Notes: a model not told the origin generated them from the letters alone. DNA of 64,000 bases from Phialocephala subalpina (GCA_900073065.1 FJOG01000005.1:806001-870000), one strand, 5' to 3'; shown: positions 1 to 13,949, counted from the stretch's first letter. A program made the numbers and translations.

Positions 1-633
1 AGCGTTCAAGACGGATCTGTTACCTTCAGCGAATCTGCCAGCCCTGCTGGAACATTGAAGATTGATGCCTGGATCCTCTTCACGATAATCCGTGAACCAC
101 ACTCCCCATCTTCGCGACCCATTATCAATACGCCTTGAACCTCTCCCCATGACGCCGCCGAGCTTGGGGCCTGAGTGTACTTGAAGGTCGTGGGACATTC
201 ACTTCGCGTAAGTTGGTCAAATTGTCACTTTTGGCGAGATGTTCACATCCGCTCACCTTCACAACAAATTCACCTTCAAACCACACTACCTAGTCTCATC
301 AATATTTTTCTTTCCAAACCTTAATTTGACAACCACGCACATGTCTTTTATTTCTCGCGAATTTCAAGCATGCATTTTTCCACAATCCCATATCAAAGTC
401 CCGTGCACAAAATTCCTTCTCCATCACCAATTTCAACCCCCTCTGCTCCACTAGCAACTTCATACTTCAATGCATCAACATCTGTGCTCGATACAATGGC
501 TAAAATCAATTTCACAGAAAAATCTGCTTCCTTCTCAATTGCCCGTTGGCTTGACGGGGTCCCGCTCTCTTGTCCTTCGTGGACAAAACAAGAACCGCCT
601 CCGTCTACTCCCGACTCATGGGTCTTGTCCATC
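1..633. other. Left-edge non-coding stretch, upstream region of the SNF2 gene
   Basis: No supported gene. The only open frames are short and overlap the 5' side of the SNF2 gene. The stretch likely contains its promoter and 5' UTR. The open frame of the SNF2 gene extends upstream to an ATG at 370, but the 88 extra codons look low in information and I prefer the ATG at 634. Confidence 0.5.
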
Positions 634-3600
634 ATGGCTTCAGTCTCCCTAGGAGATCCGTGGGACTGGTCCGTCGACAAAGTCATCCAAGAACTGTCTA
701 CGACCAATCGATCATGGAACCCGAAATACAAACAAATTCCAGATCCAGTACTGATCCAGGAGATATGCACGGCCAACATGCTTGATGGCGCTATGCTCCT
801 CTCAGAAGTCGACGACCAAGCTCTGAAGGATTTCGGCATCAAACCATTGGCTTGGAGAGCTTACATACGCAACGCAATCGATGAACTCCGCAAGCAGAGT
901 ACCATTTACATGAGAAGTATCCGAGCTGAAGGTGCGGTTCAAGCCCGACTGGCAAACGACATCGCCAACGCTGTCTCTGGTGCCATATCCGGGGCTGTCC
1001 TTATAGCAGCACAGGATCTTCAAAGCTTCCGCGATTATAGGATGCAAGCTCATTCGCTACCTGCAGAACAGCAACCAGAATTCGATACGCTATATCCTGC
1101 GTACCAAGCATCGGGCCCGGCTGCAATTGAAGATATACCATCGCAAGAACAATTCGCCGAACCCTCCATTGCACAGCTTCTGGCTTCTGGAAAGAATCTT
1201 GAAGAGATCATGGAGGAGCCCGCTCAACGCAAAAGATTCCAAGCCGCCATTACTGCCGCAGAAGAAAAGCAAGCACTGAGCGGAGATCCGTCTTCACAGC
1301 TGCAACTTGAACTAGCTTCCAGACCGGCCTCGTCCCACAAGCAGCCCTCAGAACAGGCCGATGACATCGTAGCAGCCGACCGGGCATCTCAGGGTACAAC
1401 TTTGGCATCTGACGAGCCTAGCAGCAAGAGACAGAAGTTAGATGCGCCGGCCGATATGTCAATCAGCTCTACACTTCACGACGAAGAACTAGCTCATGGT
1501 CTGATATACGCCGCTGTTGATCATAATGAGGACCTCCTGCTGGAAGCACGCGATCAGACACCAGAGCATGACCAGGACGTTGAATCTGCTTCACCAAGTA
1601 GTGATAAGAAGAGAAAGCGCTCTGCCTCCGTGGAAGGCCAAGAGCCTGTGGCTGATAACGATGAACAATTGCCTTCGATCAATCAACTCATAGTGTCTAT
1701 CGGCCCGGATGGTAAGAAGCGCTCCACTATGGTCTGCGTTCGTGTCTATGCTCCTGAAGACCTACCCAAGCTTCGTCTGGAGGCCGAGGAGCGCGATCGA
1801 CGAGGTGGTTTGTTACCACCAATGTTCGCCCGCGAATATAGCGACAACTCGCATGAGGCTACACCACAACCAAAAGCTGCGCAATATCCGTTTGAGGAGG
1901 CAGCAGATGTCTCAGCTGATCTGGAACAACAGAACAGCTTCAGCCAGCACTTCGAGAATCACCAAGACGAATGTGCTCCAACTACCACTGATGACCAGCA
2001 TGCGCAATTACTCTCCAAAGCACGTCCTCGCAAGCAACAGACAGCTTCGACAACTCCAGCTAGATCATTCTACCTCCCAAAATGCAGCTTTCCTGTCGAT
2101 AACATCTTCTACGAAGGCACATCTATTGGCGAGGATCTGAAAGATGCTGATGATGATGATGCTGATGACGAACTCTCGTTGTCATTTCAGAACATCCCCA
2201 CCAGTCACCGAGCATATGTTCACAAGTCTATGAAATATTTCTTGCATTACAAGCCCCAAGAAGTGGGAACAAAGGAAATTCGCTTGACAGTCGTTCGTCC
2301 TTATCGTGGAGACCTGGTGGACGTTGTACCCCTGCACCAGCAAAAGGAGCCGTCCTGCACGCTCTTCTTCACAGAGGACGATGGCACAGTTCGTGCCGTG
2401 AGAGGGCTGGCACCAGATTTTCCTGAGCTTGAGGACTCTGAGCTGAGAGAACGAAGAAAGCGCAAGCAGGGTAAGGAATATGCCTGGCCTGATGCGGCAA
2501 CTCATCCCAGACAAGTTTCGACGGAGTACAGAGGTTTAAGGCACCCTAAAAGCTCAAGGAATCCCCGAGGCGACGCGAAGTTCTTCATTGGTCAGGCTCA
2601 ACCCCGTGACTACGACGACGAGCTGGCATATATTCAAAAGAAATGGGAAAATCTCCCCAGTGGTGATGAGGTCCTCCCGGTCTTTGGCGAATCAGGCTCC
2701 GAAAACGAATACGACGAGGCCACATGGAATGAAATCAGTCAAGAGCAGGGAGAGAAAGCTATGAACGCTGTGCGCACCATGAAGAAGCCAAACAAGGGGC
2801 GCTCAATCAGTTCTGAAGAAGTCAATCAGGTGATCGATGAAGCCTTGGCCGTATTCAAGTCAAGATGGAAGGCAAAACACCTGCCGAAACTCCAGAACAA
2901 GGCATGGGGTCTCTGGACGAAATCTCGCAAGCGTAAAACCAAGAATACGCAGATCGAGGAAGCTGAAGACCACCTTGCTCAGCTTAACAACCGGCTCTCA
3001 GCTATGCGTACTGAGCTTGCGTCCATGGAATGGTCGAGCAAGACGCAGGCTCGCAAAGTTTGTGGAAGCATGGAGCATACTGTCTTCCATATCAACGAGT
3101 CACGCTGGAAGATTTCGACTCTTAAGCAAAAGTCTGCCCCAGAAAAGCCGCCCAAGAAGCTGCCAGCCTCTAGGCCTAAAAACCAGGCCAAGCAGACGGC
3201 TGATGTCGATGACGACGGTGAGGACATCGGGACTGGAAGCGATGATGAAGGTGGCTCCTCTGACGATTCAGATGACGGCTTGAGTGACTTCGTGGTCAAC
3301 GACGACGACGAAGTGAACCTGTCAGAGCCCACAGGTCGTAAGTTAGCTCAGCAAGAATCGGCGATCGCAGAACAGGAGTCAAGCCAAATCGAGGCCGAGG
3401 CCGATGTTGAGGATGAGCAGGAGCCGGAACAACAGTTCGACATCACAGCGCTTTCAAGCCCCGACGTTGATACTGCAAGTCCAGATGATGTTTTTCATTC
3501 TTCTCACCAGAAACCGAAAGCATCCGCCCAGCATGGTTTGTCTGATGATGATGATGATGATGATGATGAGCCATTGCCTTTCCCCGGTAGAAAGATGCCG

Positions 3601-6600
3601 ATCAAGGGCGAAATGTCAACACAACCAAAGATCATCATCGCTCCTAATGGACCTAATGACTCGATTTATATTTCCTCTGACGATTCCCCTCAAAAGGATC
3701 AACGTGTCATCCATCTCGTCACTCCTGAGAAGCCACGACTTAAGTTAACAATTTCCAACCGAAACTCCCCAATCGGCTCTCCCGCCCCCAGAGAGGCCAA
3801 GATTCCGGATGAGGATAACCTCCCTGCTTTCAACAATCCCGCTGCCATTGATGCATTTAGCTACCAGGCATGGTCCACGATATTCGACCCACATCGCCTT
3901 CTAATCAAAGTCTTCTATCGAATGAGCCCTGAGTCTAGAGCCGATATCTTCAAATACATCTCTGTCCATTCGTCTACGCACCTCTGGAATGAGATGATGA
4001 AAATTGCTACGGCGGTGAATAATTCTCGGAATTTCGTGGACGACATGGAGCCAAACGAGTTTATGGTAGTCTGGGAGTTCATTAGACTCTTCCATATGTT
4101 CATTGAGTGCAAATTCAATCGACATGTCTGGGAATCAATCAATCACAGAACCAAGACCGATATTCTTCGGGAAGTAATAAACGGGCAGGCTAAGGACTTC
4201 ATCGTGTTTTACAAGCACTGCGACATGATGGAAAGATACTTGAACTATATCCCGCAGCCATCATCGCCGTCTACCCCCTCGCGTTCCCCTCGCAAGGGAA
4301 AGGCCAAGGAAGTACTTGCCGACACGGACGATGATGACGACGAAAGCCCTCGCTCATCGGTCAAGCGCCGCAGAAACACCACGTAAGTGCCCTGCATTGG
4401 GATGTTGCAGCAATTACTGACAAATCGATAGGAGTGACAGCGAAGCACGCGCCGAGGCCTCTCCGAGTAGCAATCGCAAAAAAAGAAAGGTTCACGTCGA
4501 TGCCGATGCTTTGGCCCGTCGTCAGGATGATAAGCAACGTCAAATCCAACAAGAGGAGCGCCGCAAGATCTTACAAGCAAAGCTTGCCCAATCTGGCCGG
4601 GCTGAAGATCTAGATCTTGCACGTCTCGTCATCAATGCAACAGATGATCCTGCGAAGTCCATCCGAATCTGCAATCACATTGCCGCAAGTATCAAGCCGC
4701 ACCAAATCGAAGGCGTTCGATTCTTGTGGAATCAGATCACTACGCGTACCGATGAAGACGAAATGGAAGGATGTTTGCTGGCGCACACTATGGGTAAGTG
4801 CTTCGCTAGCTTCAGCATAGTACCATTTGAGGCACTTTTTGACTGACATCTTGAACAGGACTTGGCAAGACTATGCAAACCATTACTTTGCTAGTAGCCA
4901 TCGCCGAAGCAGCTTCGAGTATCGATGAAGCCATCTCAAGCCAGGTCCCAAAGAGCCTTCAGGTGTCAAAGACGTTGATTCTTTGTCCTCCCACTCTCCT
5001 CGACAATTGGGTTGATGAGCTGTTGACCTGGGCTCCACGTGAGGTCCTCGGCGAAATTCGTAAGGTTGATTCCTCCCTCAAAGAGATGGAAGATCGACTT
5101 CAGATGATTGCACACTGGTACGAAGAAGGCGGAGTCCTACTTGTAGGATACGAGATGTTCCAGAGATTCAATGCGCAGAAGCCTGGGCACTTCAAGCGCG
5201 TGGATCTTGAAAAGGTCAAGATAGCCGCTGAGCAGCTGCTGCAAGGTCCAAACATTGTGGTAGCAGATGAGGCCCATGTGCTCAAGAACCTGGACGCTGG
5301 TGTGAGCAAAGCGGCTCTCAAGTTTCGCACCAAGAGTCGCATCGCACTTACAGGCTCTCCTCTGGCGAACAAGCTGGAAGAGTATTACGCGATGATTAAC
5401 TTCGTGGCGCCAGGTTAGTTTCCCCCTTTCATTCTCTTCCGTCTCGTCGTCTTTTACTCAGAAATGCATTGCGGCATCGAGTTTTCGATGTCCTACACAT
5501 CCCCGGACTTTTGAAATGCTAACTCGTCCAGGTTATCTTGGCCCTCTCGTTGAATTTCGGTCCAAGTACGTCGAGCCTATCTCGACTGGTCTTTACGAAG
5601 ACAGTGAAAGTTCCGAACGCCGTCGAGCATTGAAGATGCTAGGGGTTTTGAATGGGGACCTAGCTCCAAAGGTCAACCGAGCAGATCTGTCGGTCCTCAA
5701 GAATGATCTTCCACCAAAGAAGGAGTTCGTAATCACCGTCCCATTGACAGACATTCAGCGGAAGGCATACGTTCTCTACGTCCGATCCATGCTTGAAAAC
5801 CCGACCTACTCCCGAACCAAGGATGGGCAAATCACACAAACGACAATATGGCACTGGCTTGCGATCTTGTCGCTTTTGTGCAATCATCCGTCTTGTTTCA
5901 ACGAAAAGCTCGTCGAGCGGAAGAAAGACGCTCAGAAGGCACTTGGAGAACCAGTAACGGAGACCCCAGATTCCAGGGATGCTACAGACGCCGACAACGG
6001 AGAGGACATCAACGCCCCGGTATGGAAGGTTGGTGTGTCGGAAAGCCTCATTGCTAAGGTAAGCCCACCTTCAGAGTGGTATTCCTCTTTCCCTCTGTTT
6101 CGAGTCTTTTAAATGTCTCAACGCTCCTGGGCCATTCTCCTCTCCCCTTTGAAGTGTTTGAAATAGGGATACTGACACTAAGCGCACAGGTGACTGGCCT
6201 CTTCCAAGAAGAAGTTGGTGATCTCGATGCAATCGGCTTGTCTTATAAGGCGAAAATCATGTGTCAGATCTTGGATGCTGCCAAGGATGCTGGTGAAAAA
6301 TCCCTAGTCTTCTCCGAATCGATCCCGACGTTAAATTATCTTGAGAAACTTTGTCGCAAGCAAGGCAGAAATTACGCCAGACTCGACGGCAAGACCAAGA
6401 TGGCGAAGCGGCAGCAGATGACCAAGACATTCAACACCGGAGGTGCCGACGTATACTTGATTTCGACTGGTGCAGGTGGTCTCGGCCTAAATCTTCAAAG
6501 CGCAAATCGAGTCATTATCTTCGATTTCAAATTCAATCCTACCAAAGAAGAGCAGGCTGTTGGCAGAGCATATAGAATTGGACAGCAAAAGCCAACATAC

Positions 6601-8373
6601 GTCTATCGGTTCGTTGCTGGGGGCACGTTCGAGACCTCTATTCACAACAAGACTATCTACAAGATGCAATTAGCATCTCGAGTCATCGACAAGAAGAACC
6701 CTATCGCTTCCGCCAAGAGGGGTCTAAGCGCATATCTTTTCGAGCCAAAGGATGTGCCTCTATCGGATCTATCAAAATTCAAGGGTGTGGATCCATTGGT
6801 TCTTGACAAAGTGTTGGCAAATCAGAGAGAGACGAGAACTATCTGTGGAATAGTGCAAACCGATACATTTGCCCGCGACGACCTTGATATCAAGTTTACG
6901 GCCGAGGAACAGAAGGAGATGACGCGGCTGCAGTACGAATTGCATTTACGACGCACCAATCCTAAAAAATGGGAAGCACTACAGCAACAGCGTCAAGCTG
7001 CCACATCTGCAGGACCTTCCCGTCCCGCGTTCAACCAGAGCGTTGGTCAACCCATGCAAAATCCGAATCATACCCAGAGACAAATCCGTCCCCCATCGAA
7101 TACTCCAGCACCTGGTCAAGGTCAAATGCGCGCCTCAGCCAGCGGATTTTCTGCTCAACCTGGCCCGATCTTGCCCCCAGGTCATGCAGGACCTTCCACC
7201 TCAAATGGGGTGTCCGCTGCGGGAGTTCTACGACAGGCACCTGCAAATACTTCTTCGGCTCAACGAAATGATGGAATGGGCCCGTCTAATATGATAGCGG
7301 CATCGCGAAGTAATTGGCCCCAAAATACGCCTCGCGCAGACCCATCCTCATCCCGAATTCCATCTTCCCCCGTCCTTGGTGCCTCCACTCGCCAGGAAGG
7401 CGATGAGATCTCTTCATCTCCAATTCCACGTAGGAAATTGGACAGCAAGGCTACGATGCTTGGACGCCGTGGTAGCTCTCGCCCAGGTGATCAAAAACAG
7501 ACTAGCTCCATATCGCCTCGTCCTTCCGATCAGAAGGCTGCACGAGATAAGCCTGCTTTGTACCACAAAGATTTCTTGATGGCAGCACTCCAGTCTATTG
7601 AGGAAGACCGTCGACCTCCTAAGGAAACTCCCAAATTGAAATCTCTAGAAATTCAGAAATGGGCGCAGGACGAAGTCTCTGGGAACGATCTTTTAGTCTT
7701 AAGGCGTGCTTCCTACGATGAATTGAGGATGAACCCGGAAAAATGCCGCCAACTCCTCACCTCGAACTTGAGCATCGAGAACTTCATGCGCCCGCTTCTG
7801 AATTCTATGAATCGGCCAACACCAAACTCGTCGAGCAGCAATGGACAAAGTCAAACAGGACAAGTATGCACCCCTAAATCTTCATCGCGTCCTTCAATCT
7901 CGCAGCCCCAACAGTCCTCAAATGTGACAAAGGTCTTGAAGTCTCAGACCGCTGTTACTAGCGACTCTCACTTGTCAGCTGTGACTTCTCAGGCAACATC
8001 TGGTAGTCAAATATATGACCTTCAGGTGCCGACCGCTTCACAGTCTACAGCTAGATTCCAGTCTCAATCTACAATCAATTTCGACGTTTCCAGCACTGCA
8101 GACCTCCAGAGTTGCTTGAAGCATCACACAGGCAATTCTTTCGAGGGTGCCAGTAGAGAACAACTGATTACGCTTTGCAAGGATCACGAGCAACGTAGGC
8201 TCGCACACCCAGCTCAGAGCTCTCGCTCGATTGATCGAGACGTCTCAGTAGACACAGAAGCCGTGGCCAATGGTCTAGCTCCGGCCGCTCGTTCTCCTCT
8301 CAGCGAAGGATCTCGTCGTCAGAAAGAGTCCGGATTCAAGACATTCTTCAACCATATTCTTCGTCGAGAATAA
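634..8373 (+). CDS. SNF2-family DNA translocase, ATRX/ARIP4-like, with N-terminal SAM-like region
   Basis: Five exons: 634-4382, 4432-4793, 4859-5413, 5532-6058 and 6190-8373, giving about 2458 residues. The first 100 residues resemble a SAM domain. A long charged region follows with acidic runs, including an eight-unit GAT repeat near 3544, and several basic patches. The ATPase core starts near residue 1340 with HQIEGVRFLW. Walker A (HTMGLGKT) is formed across the second intron, and the DEAH box (VADEAH) is near residue 1506. The C-terminal helicase lobe carries STGAGGLGLNLQSA and QAVGRAYRIGQQ. The layout of Walker A directly after GCLLAH is what ATRX/ARIP4/Rad54-like proteins show, so a nuclear chromatin-remodelling or recombination role is expected. 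The low-complexity C-terminal 500 residues are Ser/Gln/Pro-rich. The start at 634 (MASVSLGDPW) begins directly before the SAM-like part; an upstream in-frame ATG at 370 is the alternative. The assignment to SNF2 is firm; the exact subfamily is less so. Confidence 0.9.
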
Positions 8374-8406
8374 TTATATGCTAATGCACAAATTCTCTAG
8401 TCGGCG

Positions 8407-8715
8407 ATGTTCACAGCCATGGCTCGTCAACCGGCCCGTCCGCCTGTCCAGAACCTTCGAACACCTGTGACGAGACCATCGAAGAACAACTCCCTGCGAA
8501 ATCCCCACGCCGAAGACGACAAAAAGGTCATGGAACGTGTAAACTTGAAGCGACGTTCTCGCGGCGAGGTCGAACTCCCAAAATCTACCCAGTCACCAGC
8601 TCGCACACCCCGAATCCCAGGATGGGCCGAGAAGGAGATCAACGATACGAGGATGCGACGTCGTCAAGATTCGCGTGCTTCCTCTCGAGCTACACCTTTT
8701 CCCAAAAAGGGCTGA
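8407..8715 (+). CDS. Basic, low-complexity open frame; possible last exon of the SNF2 gene or a small separate gene
   Basis: Encodes 102 residues rich in Arg, Pro and Lys (for example TRPSKNNSLRNPHAEDDKK). It lies 33 bases beyond the SNF2 stop and in the same reading frame. Just before it are a good branch-site sequence (GCTAATG near 8379) and an acceptor (CTCTAG ending at 8400). This suggests that an intron covering the TAA at 8371 could attach it to the SNF2 protein in some transcripts. No strong donor is visible; GTAGAC at 8248 has the right phase but is weak. Its composition matches the SNF2 tail. No domain is recognised. Confidence 0.35.
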   Translation: MFTAMARQPARPPVQNLRTPVTRPSKNNSLRNPHAEDDKKVMERVNLKRRSRGEVELPKSTQSPARTPRIPGWAEKEINDTRMRRRQDSRASSRATPFPKKG

Positions 8716-9387
8716 AATCCCGCCAAAAAAAATCTTCATCCACAGTACGAGTAGATCTTTACATACCCACGGCCCCCTTTGCTTTTCACGCTGTACATAG
8801 ACTTCCCGTTTTCCTTGCGCATTTCTCTTGCACGCTGAGCATATGGGCGGAGACCTTCATAAAAAAAGCACTTGGCGGCATACATGTTTACTGGACCTTT
8901 GCATTGTATCATATGGCGTTGGCGGCAGCGAACAGCATGATACCCATTGCATTTGCTTTTACGAGCTTTTCCGAGGGCGGATCCGTCTTCGGACAAGGAT
9001 CTGCTATGAGACGAACGAACGAATACCAGGCTGAGGATTTGAGGGAGATGAGATGATGAAAAATTGGGGTTGAATTTCACAGGTGATGCATGATGGTTGA
9101 TGGACTTGGTAGATAGCTGAACGTGGCTAATCGGGTGGAAATACAATGCAATCCTCATGCTTCACATACATATTGAGTTTTTCTGATGTGGTAATGTGAT
9201 ACTGCTAAGTGCAACCACTCCATTCTCGCTTTTTCCATGTCCTTGTCTGTCCTTTCCCCTTTTCTACGGAGGTACCCAGCCGTTACACTTTCCTTTCTGG
9301 AGCAAACTGCGTCTGTGGCTAGCTAACTACTGACCAATTTAAATGTCCCGCAGGTGGACGGGACAATGAAAAGGTGTCTCTAAAACA
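8716..9387. other. Intergenic, no supported gene
   Basis: Probable 3' UTR and terminator of the SNF2 gene followed by spacer. The open frames here are short, overlap each other on both strands and show no domain. Confidence 0.5.
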
Positions 9388-9804
9388 GTGGAACCTAGAT
9401 ATCAATCAGTTCGTCCCAAGAAAGAACAAGGAGTAGTTCTCCTGGCGTCCCGCAAGCCATCAGACCACGAAGATGCATCAGATAATTCTCATTCTACAGG
9501 TTCGGAGGTCAATGTTTGCTCTTTGAAATCCGGACATAGGCGGGTGCTGCTCATCAACCTTCCCACTTCCTTGAGCGCAAACTTCAATGACCGGGCACCA
9601 AAGCTACAATCTCACTCTTCAATCAACTCTTTCTCTCACTCTAGCATTGGGAAATGCCACACGGGAGGCGAGACAGATAGTTTGATCCTCCAAAAGGGAG
9701 CTTTGTTTGGTGGGAGATTTCGCTCGAACTACCTTTCCAGCTGGACAAATTTTCTTTTACAACAAACAAGGGAGTGTGCCGCAAACATAGTCATATCCCT
9801 CTGA

Positions 9805-12562
9805 GAGTATTTGAGTTTGTGGGAAAACAACAGGGTCTGAGAGAAAGGGGTCTCCTACTATCCCAAAAGACATGACCGCAGAATATACCACGGTCTCTGG
9901 GTCGTTCTAACCGCTCTATATGATGATGACCGAGACAACCTTGGACCTGTAAGAACACTTGTCCCTCTCTCAGTGGCACATCCATTCTTATACTAACCCT
10001 TGGATAGAGGTACCACTTCGCGCTGAAGGTCTTCAACGATGGTAGCCGGACAATATGCGACAACGAGAGAGATGCTTTCAGAGATCTTCGTGAACATAAC
10101 GGTATGGTTAGATATCTAGGCGGATACAGCCACCGAGCTATGCTGGCCGAAGCAAGAGAGGGTAGCCGTTCTAAAGGAAGATACACGCACAATATTCTCC
10201 TCGAATTTGGAGATCGCGACCTTGATCTCCTGTTTGCGGATAAACTTCCCCCTGTGCTTCAGGATGATATACAAGCGTTTTGGCAAAACCTGTTTGCTGT
10301 TGCAGACGCTGTCAAGGGTGTGCATCGCTTCGAGATCAACAACGATGGGATCATCAAAGAATATTCAGGGTAAGTTCTTGGCCCTGCATTCGTTCGTTTG
10401 TTGCATGCTAACACCACCACAGGTGGCACGCAGATATTAAGCCCGACAATATCCTAGAGATACGAGGACAGTTCAAACTTGCAGATCCAGGGTTTGCCAA
10501 ATTGCTAACCATGGACAAATCGGACTCTGCCCCAACTGCCAACTTGTCCGGTGGCACTCATACGTACGGTAATTGACAACAAAATCTTCTTGATTCTGTA
10601 TCTCAGTAACCTGAATTTATAATACAGGCGCTCCAGAACGTTATCGGAAAACAGAGGTGCAGTGAATCAGACGACTGACATTTGGTCCTTGGGATGTGTC
10701 TTCTCCATCGCCGCAACATGGGTCATACTCGGCGCAGAGGGGATCAAACAATATCAGAGGTTACGACTGAAAGCAATTGCGACCCTCATCCAGACACAAA
10801 CTTTGCAATCATCCCCAGGCACAGGGCAGTTGAAACTCAACCGGGGTGACTATTTCCACGATGGCTTCAAGGTCTTACCCGAAGTTACCGCTTAGCATGT
10901 CTATCTTCGAAGTTCATTGCGCATTATCGACAAGATCAGTTCTTCTGTGCTTGACCTGATCGATACTGGAATGTTGGTTGGTGATTCAAAGCAACGAATG
11001 ACCTCGATTAAGTTATGCGAGCAACTGAAAGCTATAACAAAGTCCCTGGAAATTCCATCAATCAATGTATCAAAATCGATACTAGACTTTTTAAGGGACG
11101 GCGATGATACTACACTGTCAACAGAGTCCTTTGGCCAATCGAACAAGACGATAACCCCAGAAATGCCTAACTCAGGTTTAGCACCTAATGAGCGTCAAGT
11201 TCGTGATGACAAATTCTTCGAGTTCCTTGACGCCCCTTTGATGGCAAACTACCGTTCTTATCCCAAGCCTCCATCGATTCGTCCTTCATTCATCTCTGAT
11301 ATACCTCAACCTCCCATACAGCGGCAAACAGACCCTGAGCCCAGCCAGACTGCACTTCAGTATGCTCGAACATTTCCGGCGCAGCTTGCTCGTCCCGAGT
11401 CTGTGATGACCTCTGCAACTGGCATGACAGGTATGACAGGGGCGACAAGGAACAGACACAAGAAAAGGCAGCCACAGGACGTCTTCCAAGCGCGAGAGGA
11501 AATTGAGATCAAAGAATTGGAAAGAAAAAGACCTTGCGTGGCAAGTTGCCATTTAGATCCAAACCAAAGGACAGTTTTTTGGCGAGTTATTGGGGAGATC
11601 GTGATCTTGTGAGCAAACAGATTCTAGCTACTTGCATCTCTGCATGAGAGCTTGAGCTAACAGCAATTGCAGCTATTCATTGTGGACAACGCCGAATCTA
11701 TGAGTGAACACTGGGGAAGAGCCAAGTTTCTATTGGAAACTCTCCTGCTCGTGGCAGATGGGCTCGATGACGACGGGGTAGATCTTATCTTCACTAGAGG
11801 AGCAGTTAAAGCCGAAGGTTTCAAGGACAAAGCGGAAAAGATCATGAAAAAAATGAACGATCCGAAAGCGAGACCTAGACAGGGCGTCTATACCGCCATG
11901 CAGACAACGCTTCAACACGTTTTCGATGAATATATCGCTAAGCAACCTGAGCACGGAAGTAAGTTGAAAGAGCGTGCTATCATTGTTTTAACTGATGGTC
12001 TTTGGGACGACACCTCGAGGCAGGGCGACGTAGCTAGAACAATTGTATCGTTTGCGCAGCGTCTGGAGAAAATCTTAGGGCGCTCACCTAATGATCGACT
12101 AGTTAGTATTGAATTCATTCAATTTGGGAATGACCTGGAGGCAACGTTTCAATTGAGACGCCTAGACAATGAGCTGAAAAACGAGGGAATTCCGTGAGTA
12201 TCCCTATCTCCAGTAGCAATATTTGAGACTTCAAACTGATAGCAACATCCAGCGATCTGGTGGATACTGAGCATTGCAATGGAGATGTGAACAAAATGCT
12301 GTTGGGCAGTTTCAACGAGGCGTATGACGCAGTGGACGACTTCGAAGAGCCCGAGAGTCCCCTGTCGCCATCTCGTCAAAGCTCTTACGGGGGTTATGAG
12401 CAATTTCAAGGCGCTGGACGGGGTCAATACCCAACAGCAATGCCTCCGCCGAGGAGTAGCACAATGCAGACCCAGCCTGTGCCAAGATACTTCTCTGACC
12501 ATACGGGACGGGATGCGAGACCATCTGGTTCTTCATCGCACAGACCATTCAATTCGAGGTAG
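9805..12562 (+). pseudogene. Decayed protein kinase-vWA domain fusion gene
   Basis: The kinase part reads RIYHGLWVVLTAL, then RYHFALKVF, the catalytic loop WHADIKPDNIL, DPGFAKL in place of DFG, and GAPE. It is followed by TDIWSLGCVFSIAATW. The second half has a vWA-like domain starting LFIVDNAESMSEHW (MIDAS-like DxxxS) with IIVLTDGLWDD. Introns are credible at 9949-10007, about 10373-10422, about 10572-10627, about 11610-11672 and about 12195-12252. The frame is broken by TGA at 9838-9840 (and at 9802-9804 if the gene starts upstream), a one-base loss near 10656, TAG at 10893-10895 where a Trp codon would fit, and a one-base loss near 11536. The same frame is open upstream from 9388, so the true 5' end may lie there. 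An upstream intron could hide the two TGA codons, but not the other three lesions. The kinase and vWA homology is clear; function is unknown. Confidence 0.75.
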
Positions 12563-13949
12563 ATTGTGGAAGACAGTGAGGATTGGCTGTGGATACCTTG
12601 AGCTTCGGTGCTCATGTCTTTCGGCGTGGAAGGCATCATGTACATCAATTTGTGCTTCTATACTTGTACATAACTTTGATACCATATTGTAGATGAGGTT
12701 GGTTTTGAGGACTCAGAAACCCGGTTGGTAATAGACCAAGCCAGGTGGCATGAATCATGGAGGAACTTAACAGGCATAGCTATAGCATGGACGGATAGAT
12801 GATACCAAAAAGTTGGAGTCAATGTTTTTAGGATAAACGGTCAATCAAACAATATTTGATACGTCCAGGACCCTAATTTTGAGTGTACAGGGCCATTAAA
12901 GTATCGAAGTATTTGCTTTTGATGATTTGATGGAATGAAAGTTCGTGAGAATGAAAACGAGAAGACGGGGTCAGGAGCCAAGGCGCTGGCAATTTTGATT
13001 ATCCCTCGACTCCCCCGCATGTCGCAATGTAAAACTGGACTATCTCGCAGGGGGTGGTCATTTGTTTTAGAAAAGCAAATGCATGAGCAGTTGAAAGAAA
13101 GGGTCGCGAGATCTAGAATCTTTATCTTCAGGGTGGAACTACCCTACCCCCTCCTATTTAGTGACGACTAAGAACCTCTTGCTATAGCTCAGCTTACTCC
13201 ACTTGGGGCGAAGGAGAAGCAGAACAGGAAAGGCTACTAAATGCGATATATATAAAAGCTCGATTTTGGCGACTATGGCATTGTGCTTGTTGTCGACATG
13301 ATTGTCGCTATCATCTCAAAGATTTCGACGACAGTTGGGTGTCTTGACAGCAGCTAGACTTTGGGAGATCTCAAAACTTCAGAACAATCAGTAAATTGAA
13401 TAAACTTCGAGAAGAATAAGGAATGAAGCTCAAGAGATGTAAAGCTGCACCTTTCTTCAAGTCTTGGAGATATGTTGTTTTTGATTGTCGGTCGACTCCC
13501 AGCAATTCAAAGGGTGGAACCGGGTTTTCTCGAGAGACATAGTCAAGAAGAGCAAAATGGAAGGAGTGAGGTTCTCGCTATGTCCAAAAGAAGTGACAAA
13601 AATGGGAGACGGGGCTCTAGCAGACATTGTCCTAAGACTTGGCACGGCTTCGGCATTGTACTGGCATCGTACGAAGAGGATCCTGACTGCAACTTGCTCG
13701 GTAGATGTACCACACTCCTCGATGCTTGGATGTGTCGACTTGCGACTTGGGAATTGTTGTATCTACAAGATGCGTCCGGCTCAGCCATAAGGTAGATCGA
13801 ATAGAAGATCGGATTGCGGGGTCAAAATGACCTAGAGCCCATTGGACATTGGCACGGCAGGAGGTTCTGGATTCGAAAGCTGCAGAAGATTCTGCCGAAG
13901 GTGTCTTGAGCGAAGCTCAAGACTTGTCCGCGACGTAGTCGCCGGACAA
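12563..13949. other. Intergenic, no supported gene
   Basis: Only short overlapping open frames. A strong TATA-like sequence (ATATATATAAAAG near 13248) has no recognisable gene behind it. A hairpin with 10-bp arms (13921-13930 and 13943-13952) abuts the tRNA-like repeat that follows. Confidence 0.45.
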
